Shown here: positions 1-8,923 of the stretch, piece by piece
How the letters are laid out: every line of letters starts with the position of its first letter
How positions within the stretch are numbered: the stretch's first letter is position 1
Origin: HGM04593 sp045636125
GTDB taxonomy: Bacteria > Bacteroidota > Bacteroidia > Bacteroidales > Bacteroidaceae
Assembly: GCA_045636125.1 (NCBI GenBank)
Contig: JAZTWX010000004.1
Location: forward strand, 1 to 46,372
Length of the DNA stretch: 46,372 nucleotides
Direction of reading: 5' to 3'
The notes under the pieces: generated by a model
Databases searched by the model: none
What the model saw: the letters and a program-made list of their open reading frames with translations, nothing else
What the model was told of the DNA's origin: nothing
Made by a program: the position numbers and the translations under genes

Positions 1-367
1 GGAACGCAAAGCTTTGTTTGAATCGCGAATCTCTGTGCCGGCGTTTTGCTGCCCTTTTGCGCGACAAAAGGGCAATAAAGAATTTAATTAATTGAGAGAA
101 TAGCCGCAGAATAGCACCGAGAACTTTATAGTAAGTAACTCTCGGGCCACCGAGGAATTAAAGCACACATTTATAAAAGATTCAATGCTTATCGCTAAAA
201 TATGAAGGCAAATTTGTAAAAAACATAATTGGGGAACCTGCTATATTTTTACCCCTCAACTTTTGGAGTTGATCCACAAAAACCGCCAAGGCGCATCCTA
301 TATTCGCGCGAAGCGCAAATAACTAAAAAAACCAACTCACAAAACAACGAATAACAGCAAAAAGCAC
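1..367. other. Intergenic region at left edge, no gene seen
   Basis: No convincing coding sequence lies here. The clearest structure is a perfect 10-bp hairpin (arms 50-59 and 65-74, loop CGCGA). It is not followed by a T-run on either strand, so it is not an obvious terminator. A weaker 6-bp hairpin (TCAACT/AGTTGA) lies at 257-273, and a 10-bp palindrome TTCGCGCGAA at about 303-312. The 3' part leads into the promoter of the RNA methyltransferase. Confidence 0.5.
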
Positions 368-375
368 TACCTTTG
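368..375 (+). promoter_or_regulatory. -7 promoter box of the RNA methyltransferase gene
   Basis: TACCTTTG matches the Bacteroidetes -7 consensus TAnnTTTG and ends 27 bases before the ATG at 403. It overlaps the upstream in-frame TTG at 373, which argues that translation starts at 403. No good -33 TTTG is visible. Confidence 0.6.
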
Positions 376-402
376 CCCACAAGTTCCAAACAAAAGGATA
401 AA

Positions 403-1161
403 ATGTTAAGCAAAGCACAACTGAAACTCATAAAATCCCTCGAACAAAAGAAATTCAGGAAAGAAACCGGCCTCTTTGTTGCCGAAGGAGGAAAAACCGT
501 GGGCGACCTTTTGAAATGCGGGCTACGCTGCAAACTACTCATTGCAACAGAAGAGTGGATAGCAGGCAACACCCTCGCAACCCCCACCCCCATAATCCCT
601 GTGAGCGACGACGATATGAAACGGGCAAGCTTTCTGCGCACACCGCAAGGCATCCTCGCCCTCTTCGAGCGCCCCGCCGACACGCCCGACGGCGACCACC
701 CCGCCCACTCATTGTGCCTTGCACTCGACAACGTACAAGACCCCGGGAACCTTGGCACCATCATACGCCTTGCCGACTGGTTCGGCATTGAGCACATATA
801 CTGCTCACACGGCTGCACCGACGCATTCAGCCCCAAGACCGTACAGGCTACAATGGGTGCAATAGGGCGCGTACACATACACTACACACAGCTGCCTCAG
901 TTCATTGAGTCGCTGCAAGGCAAAGCACCCATATACGGCACATTCCTCGACGGAGAAACCATCTACAACCACAACCTGTCGGCCAACGGCCTTGTGATAA
1001 TGGGAAACGAGGGCAACGGAATAAGCCCCGAATGTGAAAGACTTGTGAGCGATAAACTGTTTATCCCCAACTACCCCACCGAGCGCGAAACATCGGAGTC
1101 GCTGAATGTCTCCACCGCAACGGCCATTGTGTGCAGCGAGTTCCGCCGCCGTACAAAATAA
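403..1161 (+). CDS. TrmH/SpoU-family RNA 2'-O-methyltransferase
   Basis: A 252-residue SPOUT-class enzyme expected to methylate a ribose 2'-OH in rRNA or tRNA with S-adenosylmethionine. The N-terminal third (KSLEQKKFRKETGLFVAEGG) resembles the SpoU substrate-binding domain. The C-terminal half has the three SPOUT motifs: LDNVQDPGNLGTIIRLAD, then VIMGNEGNGISPE, then ESLNVSTATAIV, which form the trefoil-knot cofactor site. I chose the ATG at 403 rather than the upstream TTG at 373 because a -7 promoter box covers that TTG. The gene stands alone and converges on the small ORF at 1166-1438. The family is certain; the target nucleotide cannot be told from sequence. Confidence 0.9.
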   Translation: MLSKAQLKLIKSLEQKKFRKETGLFVAEGGKTVGDLLKCGLRCKLLIATEEWIAGNTLATPTPIIPVSDDDMKRASFLRTPQGILALFERPADTPDGDHPAHSLCLALDNVQDPGNLGTIIRLADWFGIEHIYCSHGCTDAFSPKTVQATMGAIGRVHIHYTQLPQFIESLQGKAPIYGTFLDGETIYNHNLSANGLVIMGNEGNGISPECERLVSDKLFIPNYPTERETSESLNVSTATAIVCSEFRRRTK

Positions 1162-1165
1162 AGAT

Positions 1166-1438
1166 TTACTGCAAACGAACGAGCGAGCGTTCATCCTCGC
1201 CCGCAAAAGAATACAAATAGAGAGGTTGCCCACCCTGTGGTGCAGCCTCATTTTTTATATCATCGAGAGATTCGGCAACAGCACGTTGCGACACAAAAAG
1301 TTCTTCGGCCCACAGCATCGACGCCCTCTCGCCGTCGAAAGGCATCCAACGCACAACCACACCGCCGGCAACCTCAACAACATACATTTCAAGAGGCTCG
1401 CACTGCGGCAAATGTAGGCAACGTGTAGCGTAGAACAT
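1166..1438 (-). CDS. Small conserved-looking hypothetical protein (90 aa)
   Basis: I do not recognise the family. The start codon overlaps the DUF4296 stop as TAATG (1436-1440), a common sign of translational coupling, and the ORF fills the space exactly up to the convergent methyltransferase gene. The product is soluble and without a signal peptide. Its middle (EVAGGVVVRWMPFDGE) looks like a beta-rich fold and the C-terminal half is acidic. It is probably the last gene of the ileS-dksA-lspA-DUF4296 operon. The opposite strand also carries ORFs of similar size, so reality rests on the coupling and the operon position. Confidence 0.55.
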   Translation of the reverse strand: MFYATRCLHLPQCEPLEMYVVEVAGGVVVRWMPFDGERASMLWAEELFVSQRAVAESLDDIKNEAAPQGGQPLYLYSFAGEDERSLVRLQ

Positions 1439-2205
1439 TACTTTTTGTCTTCAATTGTGCGCACACGCTTCACGCGCATATCGCCAAGCAAGAGTTTCGA
1501 CAGGCAAAGGGAATCGCTGTCGGTGTAATAGACAAAGCCACGCACACGCTTTATGAGCGAGCCACCCGAGCTACCCACACCAAGTTCAAAATTACCGTCG
1601 GCCTTAATATCAACGCAACGGCTAGCATAGCTATTGTCGGCATACTCCACAACCAGCGCAGCGCTTGCACGGGGAGCAAAAGAGCCTGCAGGCGACTGCA
1701 GATAACGCGCTGTAAACGAGAGAGAAACACTGTCGCCTTGCGCAAAGGCCTCCTCGGTTGAATAGTCGAATGTCACACGGTTGCATATGGGTGACGAAGA
1801 GAGCAACTGCACCCTTGCACCACCCCACAGATCGAGTGTATCGGCTGTATAATCGGTAGTATAGAGCGGTGCACCATACAGGCCCGAATTTATTTCTGCC
1901 GCAAGCTTCTTTTCGAGCTTCGAGTATATCTTCAACATATGCTTGGGGTAACGTGTGTACCACACAAGCGACGAATCGAACACCTCTTTTGTAATGCCAT
2001 ACTTGTCGAACACATAATTTATGTGCAGTTTCTTTTCGTAACTCGACGTCGACTGGCCGGCTGTCATAACCTGCGCAAGATGATAGTCGTGCAGCACACT
2101 CTCCATCTTTTCGGGCCTTATCACCCCTTCGGGTATACCCACCTCGCACGCCGTGAACAGCACAAGCGAAACAAGCAACAACATTTTTGCAAAAGAAAGC
2201 CTCAT
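1438..2205 (-). CDS. DUF4296-type lipoprotein
   Basis: A 255-residue predicted lipoprotein. The N-terminus has a basic start, a hydrophobic core and a lipobox LFTAC with Cys20, so it should be lipidated and exported. The region just after it (VIRPEKMESVLHDYHLAQVM) matches my memory of the DUF4296 domain, an uncharacterised Bacteroidetes family. The C-terminal half looks beta-rich. Its start overlaps the lspA stop as ATGA. LspA is the signal peptidase that would process this protein's own lipobox, so the pairing is apt. The function is unknown. Confidence 0.75.
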   Translation of the reverse strand: MRLSFAKMLLLVSLVLFTACEVGIPEGVIRPEKMESVLHDYHLAQVMTAGQSTSSYEKKLHINYVFDKYGITKEVFDSSLVWYTRYPKHMLKIYSKLEKKLAAEINSGLYGAPLYTTDYTADTLDLWGGARVQLLSSSPICNRVTFDYSTEEAFAQGDSVSLSFTARYLQSPAGSFAPRASAALVVEYADNSYASRCVDIKADGNFELGVGSSGGSLIKRVRGFVYYTDSDSLCLSKLLLGDMRVKRVRTIEDKK

Positions 2206-2843
2206 CGTTGTATTAACTCCTCTTTATTATTTAACGGCATATTTACAAATTTCCTGTAGAAAAGCAGAATGGCAATGATGCCACAGCTTATGCAGGCATC
2301 GGCGAAATTGAACACAGGGCTGAAGAATATGAAATGTTCCCCACCGACGAAAGGCACCCACTGCGGCCAGTCGAACGAGAAAAGCGGGAAATAGAACATA
2401 TCCACCACGTTGCCATACAGAAGCTCGCCGTAACCCTCGCCAAAGGGCACAAGTGAAGCTACGCGGCCGTAGCTGTGTGTAAAAATTTCGCCATAGAACA
2501 GACAATCCACAATGTTGCCCAACGCACCGGCAATGATAAGCGCAATCGTTATCACATAACCGGTGGAGAAGGCCACATTGCGTATTATTCTGTACAGATA
2601 GTATATGAGCAGTGTAACCGCCACCAAACGGAAACTTGTGAGAAACAGTTTACCCCCAAGTTCCCAACCGAACGCCATTCCCGGGTTCTCGGTAAAATAT
2701 ATGTAGAACCAGTCGCCACACACCGAAAAGCTCTCGTGCAGATACATATTCAGCTTTACAGCGAATTTTATCACCTGGTCGGCAACAAGCGCAAGCGTGG
2801 CCACAAGAACGGCTGCCAAAGCGCGGTTTTTTATTCTGCCCAT
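2202..2843 (-). CDS. lspA: Lipoprotein signal peptidase (signal peptidase II)
   Basis: An inner-membrane aspartyl protease that cleaves prolipoproteins before the lipidated cysteine. Visible motifs: ENPGMAFG (about 52-59), GNIVD with Asp113, and FNFAD with Asp182; the two Asp residues are the expected catalytic dyad. Four transmembrane segments are apparent. At 213 residues it is longer than the roughly 165 of Proteobacteria, mostly through a periplasmic insertion between the catalytic motifs, as is usual in Bacteroidetes. It lies 9 bases after the DksA-like gene and overlaps the DUF4296 lipoprotein gene, within the operon that starts at ileS. Confidence 0.93.
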   Translation of the reverse strand: MGRIKNRALAAVLVATLALVADQVIKFAVKLNMYLHESFSVCGDWFYIYFTENPGMAFGWELGGKLFLTSFRLVAVTLLIYYLYRIIRNVAFSTGYVITIALIIAGALGNIVDCLFYGEIFTHSYGRVASLVPFGEGYGELLYGNVVDMFYFPLFSFDWPQWVPFVGGEHFIFFSPVFNFADACISCGIIAILLFYRKFVNMPLNNKEELIQR

Positions 2844-2852
2844 CGTTTTTTA

Positions 2853-3227
2853 TTAGCGGTTTTTCTTTGCCTCTATGCTCAAAGTAGCGTGAGGAACTGC
2901 GAGCAAACGCCCCTTGGAAATGAGTTTGCCTGTTTCGCGGCAAATTCCATAGGTTTTGTTCTCAATGCGCACGAGCGCTGCCTGCAAGCCCTGGATGAAC
3001 TTTGCCTGACGCTGTGCCAGCTGCATCTGCTCCTCTATTGAAGAAGCGGCGGTACCATCTTCCAATCCTTTGTATGTGGGCGAAGTGTCGGCAACATCGT
3101 TGCTGTCTTCGTGGCGTATTGAGCGCATAATTTTGTCGTAGTCTCTTTTTGCCAATTCAAGTTTCTGGTTGATGATTGCGCGGAATTCCTCCAGTTCCTC
3201 ATCGGAATAACGTAATTTCTCTGACAT
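2853..3227 (-). CDS. DksA/TraR-family protein with degenerate zinc finger
   Basis: A 124-residue protein with the DksA/TraR layout: an N-terminal coiled-coil region (SDEELEEFRAIINQKLELAK), a central Asp-rich segment, and a C-terminal finger region starting YGICRETGKLISKGRLLAVP. DksA proteins normally bind the RNA polymerase secondary channel and modulate rRNA and stress transcription. Only one of the four zinc-ligand cysteines remains; the second CxxC pair is absent (ATLSIEAK), so zinc binding is doubtful. I recall this degenerate form as common in Bacteroidetes. The gene sits between ileS and lspA, 36 bases from ileS. Confidence 0.85.
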   Translation of the reverse strand: MSEKLRYSDEELEEFRAIINQKLELAKRDYDKIMRSIRHEDSNDVADTSPTYKGLEDGTAASSIEEQMQLAQRQAKFIQGLQAALVRIENKTYGICRETGKLISKGRLLAVPHATLSIEAKKNR

Positions 3228-3263
3228 AGTTTTTTGTGTTTTATTATGGTTAGTTATGCGGTA

Positions 3264-6200
3264 TTATACTTTGTCAATTGATACCGAAAGCACAAAGCCG
3301 TCGAGCTCAATGCTCTCGCCCTCAAGGTTGTCGCACAATGTAACAGAGTCGGCAAGTACCTGGTTGCTTATGTAAGTGCTGAACTCGGTTACAGCGTCGT
3401 CGCTCATTGCGTTCTTCGAGAGTTTCACCGCAATTCTGTCGGTAATCTCAAGACCGCTCTCCTTGCGCATAGCCTGTATCTTCTTGATAATCTCGCGTGC
3501 AACACCCTCGCGGCGAAGTTCGTCGGTTACCTCAACATCGAGTGCTACGGTGAGCGCTCCCTCGTTGGCAACTGTCCACCCGGGAACATCCTCGCTGAAT
3601 ATCTCGACATCGGCAAGCTCTATGGTGGCATCGGTGCCCTCAACCTGCAAGGTTATTGCACCGTTCTTTTCGAGCTCGGCAATCTGCTCCTGTGACATTT
3701 CTGTCACCGCAGCGTTCACGCTCTTCATAAGCTTACCGAACTTCTTACCGAGTGTGCGGAAGTTACATTTGATTTTCTTCACCAGAATACCGTCGCCCTC
3801 CACGAATTCGAGCTCCTTAACGTTGACCTCGCTCAGGATGAGAGCCTTCACAGCCTCAATGCGGGCCTTCATTGTATCGTCGGTTGTGGGGATTGCAATC
3901 TTCTGCAAGGGCTGACGCACGATAAGCTGCTCCTTCTTGCGCAATGCAAGCACCATTGAAGAAATCTTCTGTGCAAGCTCCATACGGTACTCAAGCTCGC
4001 TGTCCACTGCAGCCTCGTCGCATTCGGGGAATGTAGCAAGGTGCACCGACTGCGCTGTGCCGCGGCCTGTAACCTGTGTGAGGTCCTGATAGAGGCGGTC
4101 GGCATAGAAGGGTGCGATGGGTGCCATAAGGCGTGCAACAGTTTCAAGGCAGGTGTAGAGTGTCTGGTAAGCCGACAATTTGTCGGTGCTCATTTCAGAG
4201 CCCCAGAAACGTTTACGGCTCAAACGCACGAACCAGTTGCTCACGTTGTCTATCACAAACTCCTGAATCAAACGGCCGGCCTTTGTGGGCTCATAGTCAT
4301 TGAGGCAGTCATTTACGTTCTTTGCAAGAGTGTTGAGGGCCGACAGAATCCAACGGTCGAGCTCGGGACGCTGTGCAAGGGGTATTTCGGGTTCCTCGAA
4401 TGTAAAGCCATCAACGTTGGCATACATTGTAAAGAAGCTGTATGTCTGGTAAAGCTTGCCGAAGAACGAGCGGATAACCTCCTTCACTCCATCTTCGTTG
4501 AAACGGAGGTTGTCCCAGGGTGCCGAGTTGGTAATCATATACCAACGCAATGCGTCGCTACCATAGTTTTCAATTGTATTGAAGGGGTCTACGGCATTGC
4601 CCAGGCGCTTCGACATCTTGTCGCCATTCTTGTCGAGCACAAGACCATTTGAAATTACAGTCTTGTAGGCCACGCTGTCGAACACCATTGTTCCAATTGC
4701 GTGGAGAGTATAGAACCAGCCACGTGTCTGGTCAACACCCTCGGCAATAAAATCGGCGGGGTAAATAGTGCGGTTGTCGAGCGCCTCTTTATTCTCAAAT
4801 GGATAGTGAATCTGCGCATAGGGCATTGCTCCCGAGTCGAACCACACATCAATGAGGTCGAGCTCACGCTTCATAACCTTTCCGCTTGCCGAAACGAGCT
4901 TGATATCGTCGACGTAGGGGCGGTGAAGGTCTATCTTGTCGTAGTTCGCGCGGCTGTAATCACCGGGAACAAAACCTTTATCCTTGTAGGGGTTGCTTGC
5001 CATAATGCCGGCAGCCACAGCCTTTTCAATTTCGTCGTAAAGTTCGGCAATTGAGCCAATGCACTTTGCCTCGCCATCCTCGCTTGTCCAAATGGGCAGC
5101 GGAGTTCCCCAGTAGCGGCTACGGCTGAGGTTCCAGTCGTTCAAGTTCTCGAGCCACTTGCCGAAACGGCCTGTACCGGTAGATTCGGGTTTCCAGGTAA
5201 TGGTCTTGTTGAGCTCGGTCATACGCTCCTTCATCTGCGATGCACGAACGAACCAGCTGTCGAGGGGATAATAAAGCACGGGCTTGTCGGTGCGCCAGCA
5301 GTGGGGGTAATTGTGAACGTGTTTTTCAATCTTGAACACTTTACCCTGCTGCTTCAATGCCATACAAAGTACAATATCGAGCGTTTCGGCCTTTGCGGCA
5401 AGCTTTTCGTCGTACTTACCATCGACAGTATATTGGGGGTCGTAGGCATTCTTCACGTAAGCACCAGCGTATTTTGCATACTCTTCGGTGTTCACGCACT
5501 TTGCAACGAACTCTTCGTCAAGCTCGTCGATAGCCCAGAATTTTCCAGTAAAATCGACCATAGGACGGGTCTCGCCCTTCTTGTTCACCATAAACAACGA
5601 AGGTATTCCCGCAGCCTTTGCCACAAAAGCATCATCGGCACCGAATGTGGGTGCAATGTGCACAATACCTGTTCCGTCCTCGGTTGTAACGTAGTCACCG
5701 GGGATAACACGGAAGCCATCCTCCGACACTTTCACCTCCTCACCCTCTTTCACAATGGGTTTTACCCAAGGGAAGAGCTGCTCGTAGCGCATACCTACGA
5801 GGTCGCTGCCCTTGTATTCGGCAATCACCTTGTAGGGAACCACCTTGTCGCCCTGCTTGTAGCTGTCGAGAGGAAGCTCGGCACCTGCGGGGTTGAAGTG
5901 AGCATTGAGCAACGCTTTTGCAAGCACCACCGTGATGGGCTCTCCCGAGTAGCTATTGTAAGACTGCACGGCAACGTAGTCAATTTTAGGACCTACGCAC
6001 AACGCGGTATTCGAGGGAAGTGTCCAGGGAGTAGTTGTCCACGCGAGGAAGAAAGGCGTGCCCCACTCGCTCATTTCGGGCTTGGGGTCGAGCATACGGA
6101 ACTGCGCAACAGCAGTTGTATCCTTAACATCGCGGTAGCAACCGGGCTGGTTGAGCTCGTGCGAGCTGAGTCCTGTTCCCGCTGCGGGTGAATAGGGCTG

Positions 6201-6740
6201 TATGGTGTAACCCTTGTAGAGCAACCCTTTGTCGAAAAGCTGTTTCAAGAGCCACCAAAGAGACTCAATGTAGCTATTCTCGTAAGTGATGTAAGGGTTG
6301 TCGAGGTCTACCCAATAACCCATTTTGCGAGTAAGTTCGGTCCACTCTTTAGTGTACTTCATCACCTCCTCGCGGCAGTTACGGTTGTAGTCGTCAACCG
6401 AGATTTTCTTGCCGATATCCTCTTTTGTGATATTCAATTTCTTTTCCACGCCAAGCTCCACAGGCAAGCCGTGGGTATCCCAGCCCGCCTTACGCTTCAC
6501 CTGGAAACCTTTCATTGTCTTGAAACGGCAGAAAGTATCCTTGATACTGCGCGCCATTACGTGGTGAATACCGGGCATACCGTTTGCCGAGGGAGGACCC
6601 TCGAAAAATACAAACGAGGGAGCACCCTCACGCTCGGTCATACTCTTTGAGAACAAATCATTCTCATCCCACTCATTCAGCACCTCCTTGTTGATTTGAG
6701 GCAAATTCAGCTGGTTATATACAGGAAATTTCTTCTTCAT
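3264..6740 (-). CDS. ileS: Isoleucyl-tRNA synthetase
   Basis: A 1158-residue class I aminoacyl-tRNA synthetase that charges tRNA-Ile. The HIGH-type motif lies at about residues 52-64 (NGMPGIHHVMAR) and the KMSKS motif at about 705 (GDKMSKRLGN). Between them is the large CP1 insertion of the editing domain (about 200-520). The anticodon-binding domain follows, with a long C-terminal extension that has no zinc-finger cysteines. The size and sequence resemble the longer bacterial/eukaryotic-cytosolic type rather than the 940-residue E. coli type. It is the first gene of its operon, with a -7 box about 27 bases upstream. Confidence 0.97.
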   Translation of the reverse strand: MKKKFPVYNQLNLPQINKEVLNEWDENDLFSKSMTEREGAPSFVFFEGPPSANGMPGIHHVMARSIKDTFCRFKTMKGFQVKRKAGWDTHGLPVELGVEKKLNITKEDIGKKISVDDYNRNCREEVMKYTKEWTELTRKMGYWVDLDNPYITYENSYIESLWWLLKQLFDKGLLYKGYTIQPYSPAAGTGLSSHELNQPGCYRDVKDTTAVAQFRMLDPKPEMSEWGTPFFLAWTTTPWTLPSNTALCVGPKIDYVAVQSYNSYSGEPITVVLAKALLNAHFNPAGAELPLDSYKQGDKVVPYKVIAEYKGSDLVGMRYEQLFPWVKPIVKEGEEVKVSEDGFRVIPGDYVTTEDGTGIVHIAPTFGADDAFVAKAAGIPSLFMVNKKGETRPMVDFTGKFWAIDELDEEFVAKCVNTEEYAKYAGAYVKNAYDPQYTVDGKYDEKLAAKAETLDIVLCMALKQQGKVFKIEKHVHNYPHCWRTDKPVLYYPLDSWFVRASQMKERMTELNKTITWKPESTGTGRFGKWLENLNDWNLSRSRYWGTPLPIWTSEDGEAKCIGSIAELYDEIEKAVAAGIMASNPYKDKGFVPGDYSRANYDKIDLHRPYVDDIKLVSASGKVMKRELDLIDVWFDSGAMPYAQIHYPFENKEALDNRTIYPADFIAEGVDQTRGWFYTLHAIGTMVFDSVAYKTVISNGLVLDKNGDKMSKRLGNAVDPFNTIENYGSDALRWYMITNSAPWDNLRFNEDGVKEVIRSFFGKLYQTYSFFTMYANVDGFTFEEPEIPLAQRPELDRWILSALNTLAKNVNDCLNDYEPTKAGRLIQEFVIDNVSNWFVRLSRKRFWGSEMSTDKLSAYQTLYTCLETVARLMAPIAPFYADRLYQDLTQVTGRGTAQSVHLATFPECDEAAVDSELEYRMELAQKISSMVLALRKKEQLIVRQPLQKIAIPTTDDTMKARIEAVKALILSEVNVKELEFVEGDGILVKKIKCNFRTLGKKFGKLMKSVNAAVTEMSQEQIAELEKNGAITLQVEGTDATIELADVEIFSEDVPGWTVANEGALTVALDVEVTDELRREGVAREIIKKIQAMRKESGLEITDRIAVKLSKNAMSDDAVTEFSTYISNQVLADSVTLCDNLEGESIELDGFVLSVSIDKV

Positions 6741-6766
6741 TTGTGTTACAATACTATAAAGTTGCG

Positions 6767-6774
6767 CAAAGTTA
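6767..6774 (-). promoter_or_regulatory. -7 promoter box of the ileS operon
   Basis: On the minus strand TAACTTTG fits TAnnTTTG and lies 26 bases upstream of the ileS ATG. The -33 element is weak. No T-box-like leader fits in so short an untranslated region. Confidence 0.6.
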
Positions 6775-6820
6775 CCTAATTTTTCCGAAACAAGAAAAGA
6801 TTACCGCCCCTTTTATTATA

Positions 6821-6867
6821 AATAAAAAGGCAGCGCCCGCACTTTTTCAAGAGTAACGGGCGCCGCC
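6821..6867 (-). terminator. Rho-independent terminator after the M18 aminopeptidase
   Basis: On the minus strand an 11-bp GC-rich stem with one mismatch (plus-strand arms 6829-6839 and 6857-6867, 17-base loop) is followed directly by TTTTTATTT. It lies about 30 bases past the aminopeptidase stop and insulates ileS from the upstream operon. Confidence 0.75.
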
Positions 6868-6897
6868 AATTCTCGTTTTCCTGCAATTGCAGTGCAA

Positions 6898-8175
6898 TCA
6901 GGCGTTAAAGAACGCAGTGAAAGCCTTTATAGCATATTCGGTGTCGACAACAGCCGATGTCTCGCGTGCCGAGTGCATACCCCACATAGGATTACCCATA
7001 TCGACGCCACGCATAGGCAGCTGGGTTGTCAAAGTATTTCCAAGAGTCGAACCGCCCGCAATGTCGCTGTTATTCACAAAATACTGGAACGGAACACCCG
7101 CCGCACGGCACACTTCGGCAAACACCGCCGCCGACTCCGCATCTGTTACATACTTCTGGTTGGCGTTGTATTTTATAACCGGTCCGCCGCCCATAACAGG
7201 GTGGTTAGTGGGGTCGTGTTTTTCCTGATAATTTGGGTGCAGAGCGTGTGCCATATCGGCCGACACCATAAACGAATTTTCAACCGCAGCATAGAGATCG
7301 CCGGGCTTTCCGCCCAAGTTCAACACAATGGCGTCCAATAAATTACGCAACACAGGAGAAGCCGAGCCCTGCTTTGTCATATTACCGGTCTCCTCATTAT
7401 CGAAGAGCGCAACCACCTGTGTCATTTCCGAGTGAGCAGAATCCGCCATTGCCTTAATGCCCGCGTAGCACATAAGCAGGTCGTCCTGGCGGCCGCAGGT
7501 AAGGAATTCGTTGTTCATACCACACAGGCAGGCAGGTGTCGCATCGTAGAGCGAGAGGTCGAAATCGAGTATATCCCCCACCGCCACACCAAGCTCACCG
7601 GCAATTATATTAAGTAAAAGATTTTCTTTTTCAAAATGGCCGTTTATAAAACCGAGCACAGGCATCATATCCTTCTGACGGCTTATTTTGTTACCCTCGT
7701 TCACCTCGCGGTTGAAGTGTATTGCCAAATGGGGAATCACAAGCAACGGACGCTTTATGTGCAACAATCGCACCACAGGGCGCAGAGGCGACTCTCCGCG
7801 CAAAATCACACGGCCCGCAAGCGAGAGAGGGCGATCGAACCACGTATAGAGTATGGGGCCGCCATAAACCTCGGTGTTCAGGCGCACCATTCCACCCTCC
7901 GACACCATTTCGGGAGCAGGCTTCACACGGAAACAAGGCGAATCGGTGTGCGCGCAAATGAGCTTGAAACCCGCTGTGGGCGCGCCGCTGCCCACTCTGA
8001 ACGCGAACAGCGCCGAACCGTTTTTAGTGATGTAATAACTGTCACCGGCCTTCAATTGCGGCAAGCTACCCATTTCCACTTTCTTAAAACCTGCCGCCGA
8101 CAAAAAGTCCTCGGCATATTTCACCGCCAGAAAATTCACAGGCGATGCATCGAGCATATTAAGCAATTCTTTCAT
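6898..8175 (-). CDS. M18-family aminopeptidase
   Basis: A 425-residue dinuclear-zinc aminopeptidase of the M18 (aspartyl aminopeptidase) family, cytosolic and without a signal peptide. Metal-binding and catalytic motifs are visible: CAHTDSPCF with the first ligand His, DNEETGN with the catalytic and ligand Glu residues, and MAHALHPNYQEKHDP near the C-terminus. Length is typical for the family. It follows the nucleotidyltransferase gene by 16 bases and ends at a strong terminator, so it is the last gene of the kinase-RapZ/nucleotidyltransferase operon. A role in peptide turnover is likely; a link to muropeptide peptides is only a guess from the neighbours. Confidence 0.92.
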   Translation of the reverse strand: MKELLNMLDASPVNFLAVKYAEDFLSAAGFKKVEMGSLPQLKAGDSYYITKNGSALFAFRVGSGAPTAGFKLICAHTDSPCFRVKPAPEMVSEGGMVRLNTEVYGGPILYTWFDRPLSLAGRVILRGESPLRPVVRLLHIKRPLLVIPHLAIHFNREVNEGNKISRQKDMMPVLGFINGHFEKENLLLNIIAGELGVAVGDILDFDLSLYDATPACLCGMNNEFLTCGRQDDLLMCYAGIKAMADSAHSEMTQVVALFDNEETGNMTKQGSASPVLRNLLDAIVLNLGGKPGDLYAAVENSFMVSADMAHALHPNYQEKHDPTNHPVMGGGPVIKYNANQKYVTDAESAAVFAEVCRAAGVPFQYFVNNSDIAGGSTLGNTLTTQLPMRGVDMGNPMWGMHSARETSAVVDTEYAIKAFTAFFNA

Positions 8176-8191
8176 AATCGTTTATGGTTTA

Positions 8192-8923
8192 TCAATAAAA
8201 ATTCTTCACAATTTCTGCCGCACGGCCAAGGTCGCCCACACGCCCCGCATCCACCCACGAACCGCTCGATGGGAAAAGCTCACCTTTTATATTCAAGCTA
8301 CCCGCCTGCGACAGATAAAAAGGTATCAAAGGGAAAGCCTCACCCGCAGGCATACGGCGCATAAGCCCGCTGCCAAGCACGTGTATCCCCGAAAATGCGT
8401 AAGGCGAATAATCCCCCTCGCAAAAACCCTCGAAAGGCGACTTTTTCTCGCCTGTCTTCATATTTTTCCAACCCGCAAGACGCATATCATCGCCAAAATA
8501 CAACATGCGCGACGACTCGCGTTCCTGCACAAGCAACAGCGCGTCGCAATCCATTGCACGGCGGTAAAGCCCAGCAAGGTCGACGCTCGAAAAGACATCA
8601 ACGTTGTGCACAAGCACAGGTTCGTTACTGCCCAGCATAGCCGCCGCACGCGCAATTCCGCCACCCGTGTCGAGCAACAGATTACTCTCGTCGGAAACAA
8701 GAATCTCAATACCAAAATTATCCTTTTCGGCAAGAAATTCAATTATCTGCTGCGCCATATAATGCACGTTCACCACAATGCGCTTGAAACCTGCCGCACG
8801 CAGTTTTTTTATCTGGTGTTCAAGCATCGGCACACCCGCAACCTCCACAAGAGCCTTCGGACGGTCGTCGGTGAGCGGACGCAGGCGGGTACCCAGCCCC
8901 GCTGCAAGAATTATCGCATTCAT
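8192..8923 (-). CDS. Sugar-phosphate nucleotidyltransferase, MurU-like
   Basis: A 243-residue nucleotidyltransferase. The N-terminus ILAAGLGTRLRPLTDDRPKA is the nucleotide-binding signature of the NTP-transferase family, and NVDVF at about 105-109 supplies the metal-binding Asp. It should join a nucleoside triphosphate to a sugar 1-phosphate. Its start overlaps the upstream kinase gene by four bases (ATGA). The family and this partnership match AmgK-MurU of Pseudomonas, where AmgK makes MurNAc 1-phosphate and MurU makes UDP-MurNAc during peptidoglycan recycling. Substrate assignment here is by analogy; glucose- or mannose-1-phosphate transferases look similar. Confidence 0.85.
   Translation of the reverse strand: MNAIILAAGLGTRLRPLTDDRPKALVEVAGVPMLEHQIKKLRAAGFKRIVVNVHYMAQQIIEFLAEKDNFGIEILVSDESNLLLDTGGGIARAAAMLGSNEPVLVHNVDVFSSVDLAGLYRRAMDCDALLLVQERESSRMLYFGDDMRLAGWKNMKTGEKKSPFEGFCEGDYSPYAFSGIHVLGSGLMRRMPAGEAFPLIPFYLSQAGSLNIKGELFPSSGSWVDAGRVGDLGRAAEIVKNFY

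Noticed and set aside
50..74. Perfect hairpin as a terminator of a gene left of the window
   Set aside because: No T-run follows on either strand.
2475..3041. Long open frames opposite lspA, ileS (4041-4652, 5301-6191), DUF1015 (24226-25401) and the WG-repeat gene (27662-29026)
   Set aside because: They are antisense to genes with clear motifs, have Cys/His-rich compositions typical of shadows, and show no domain signal.
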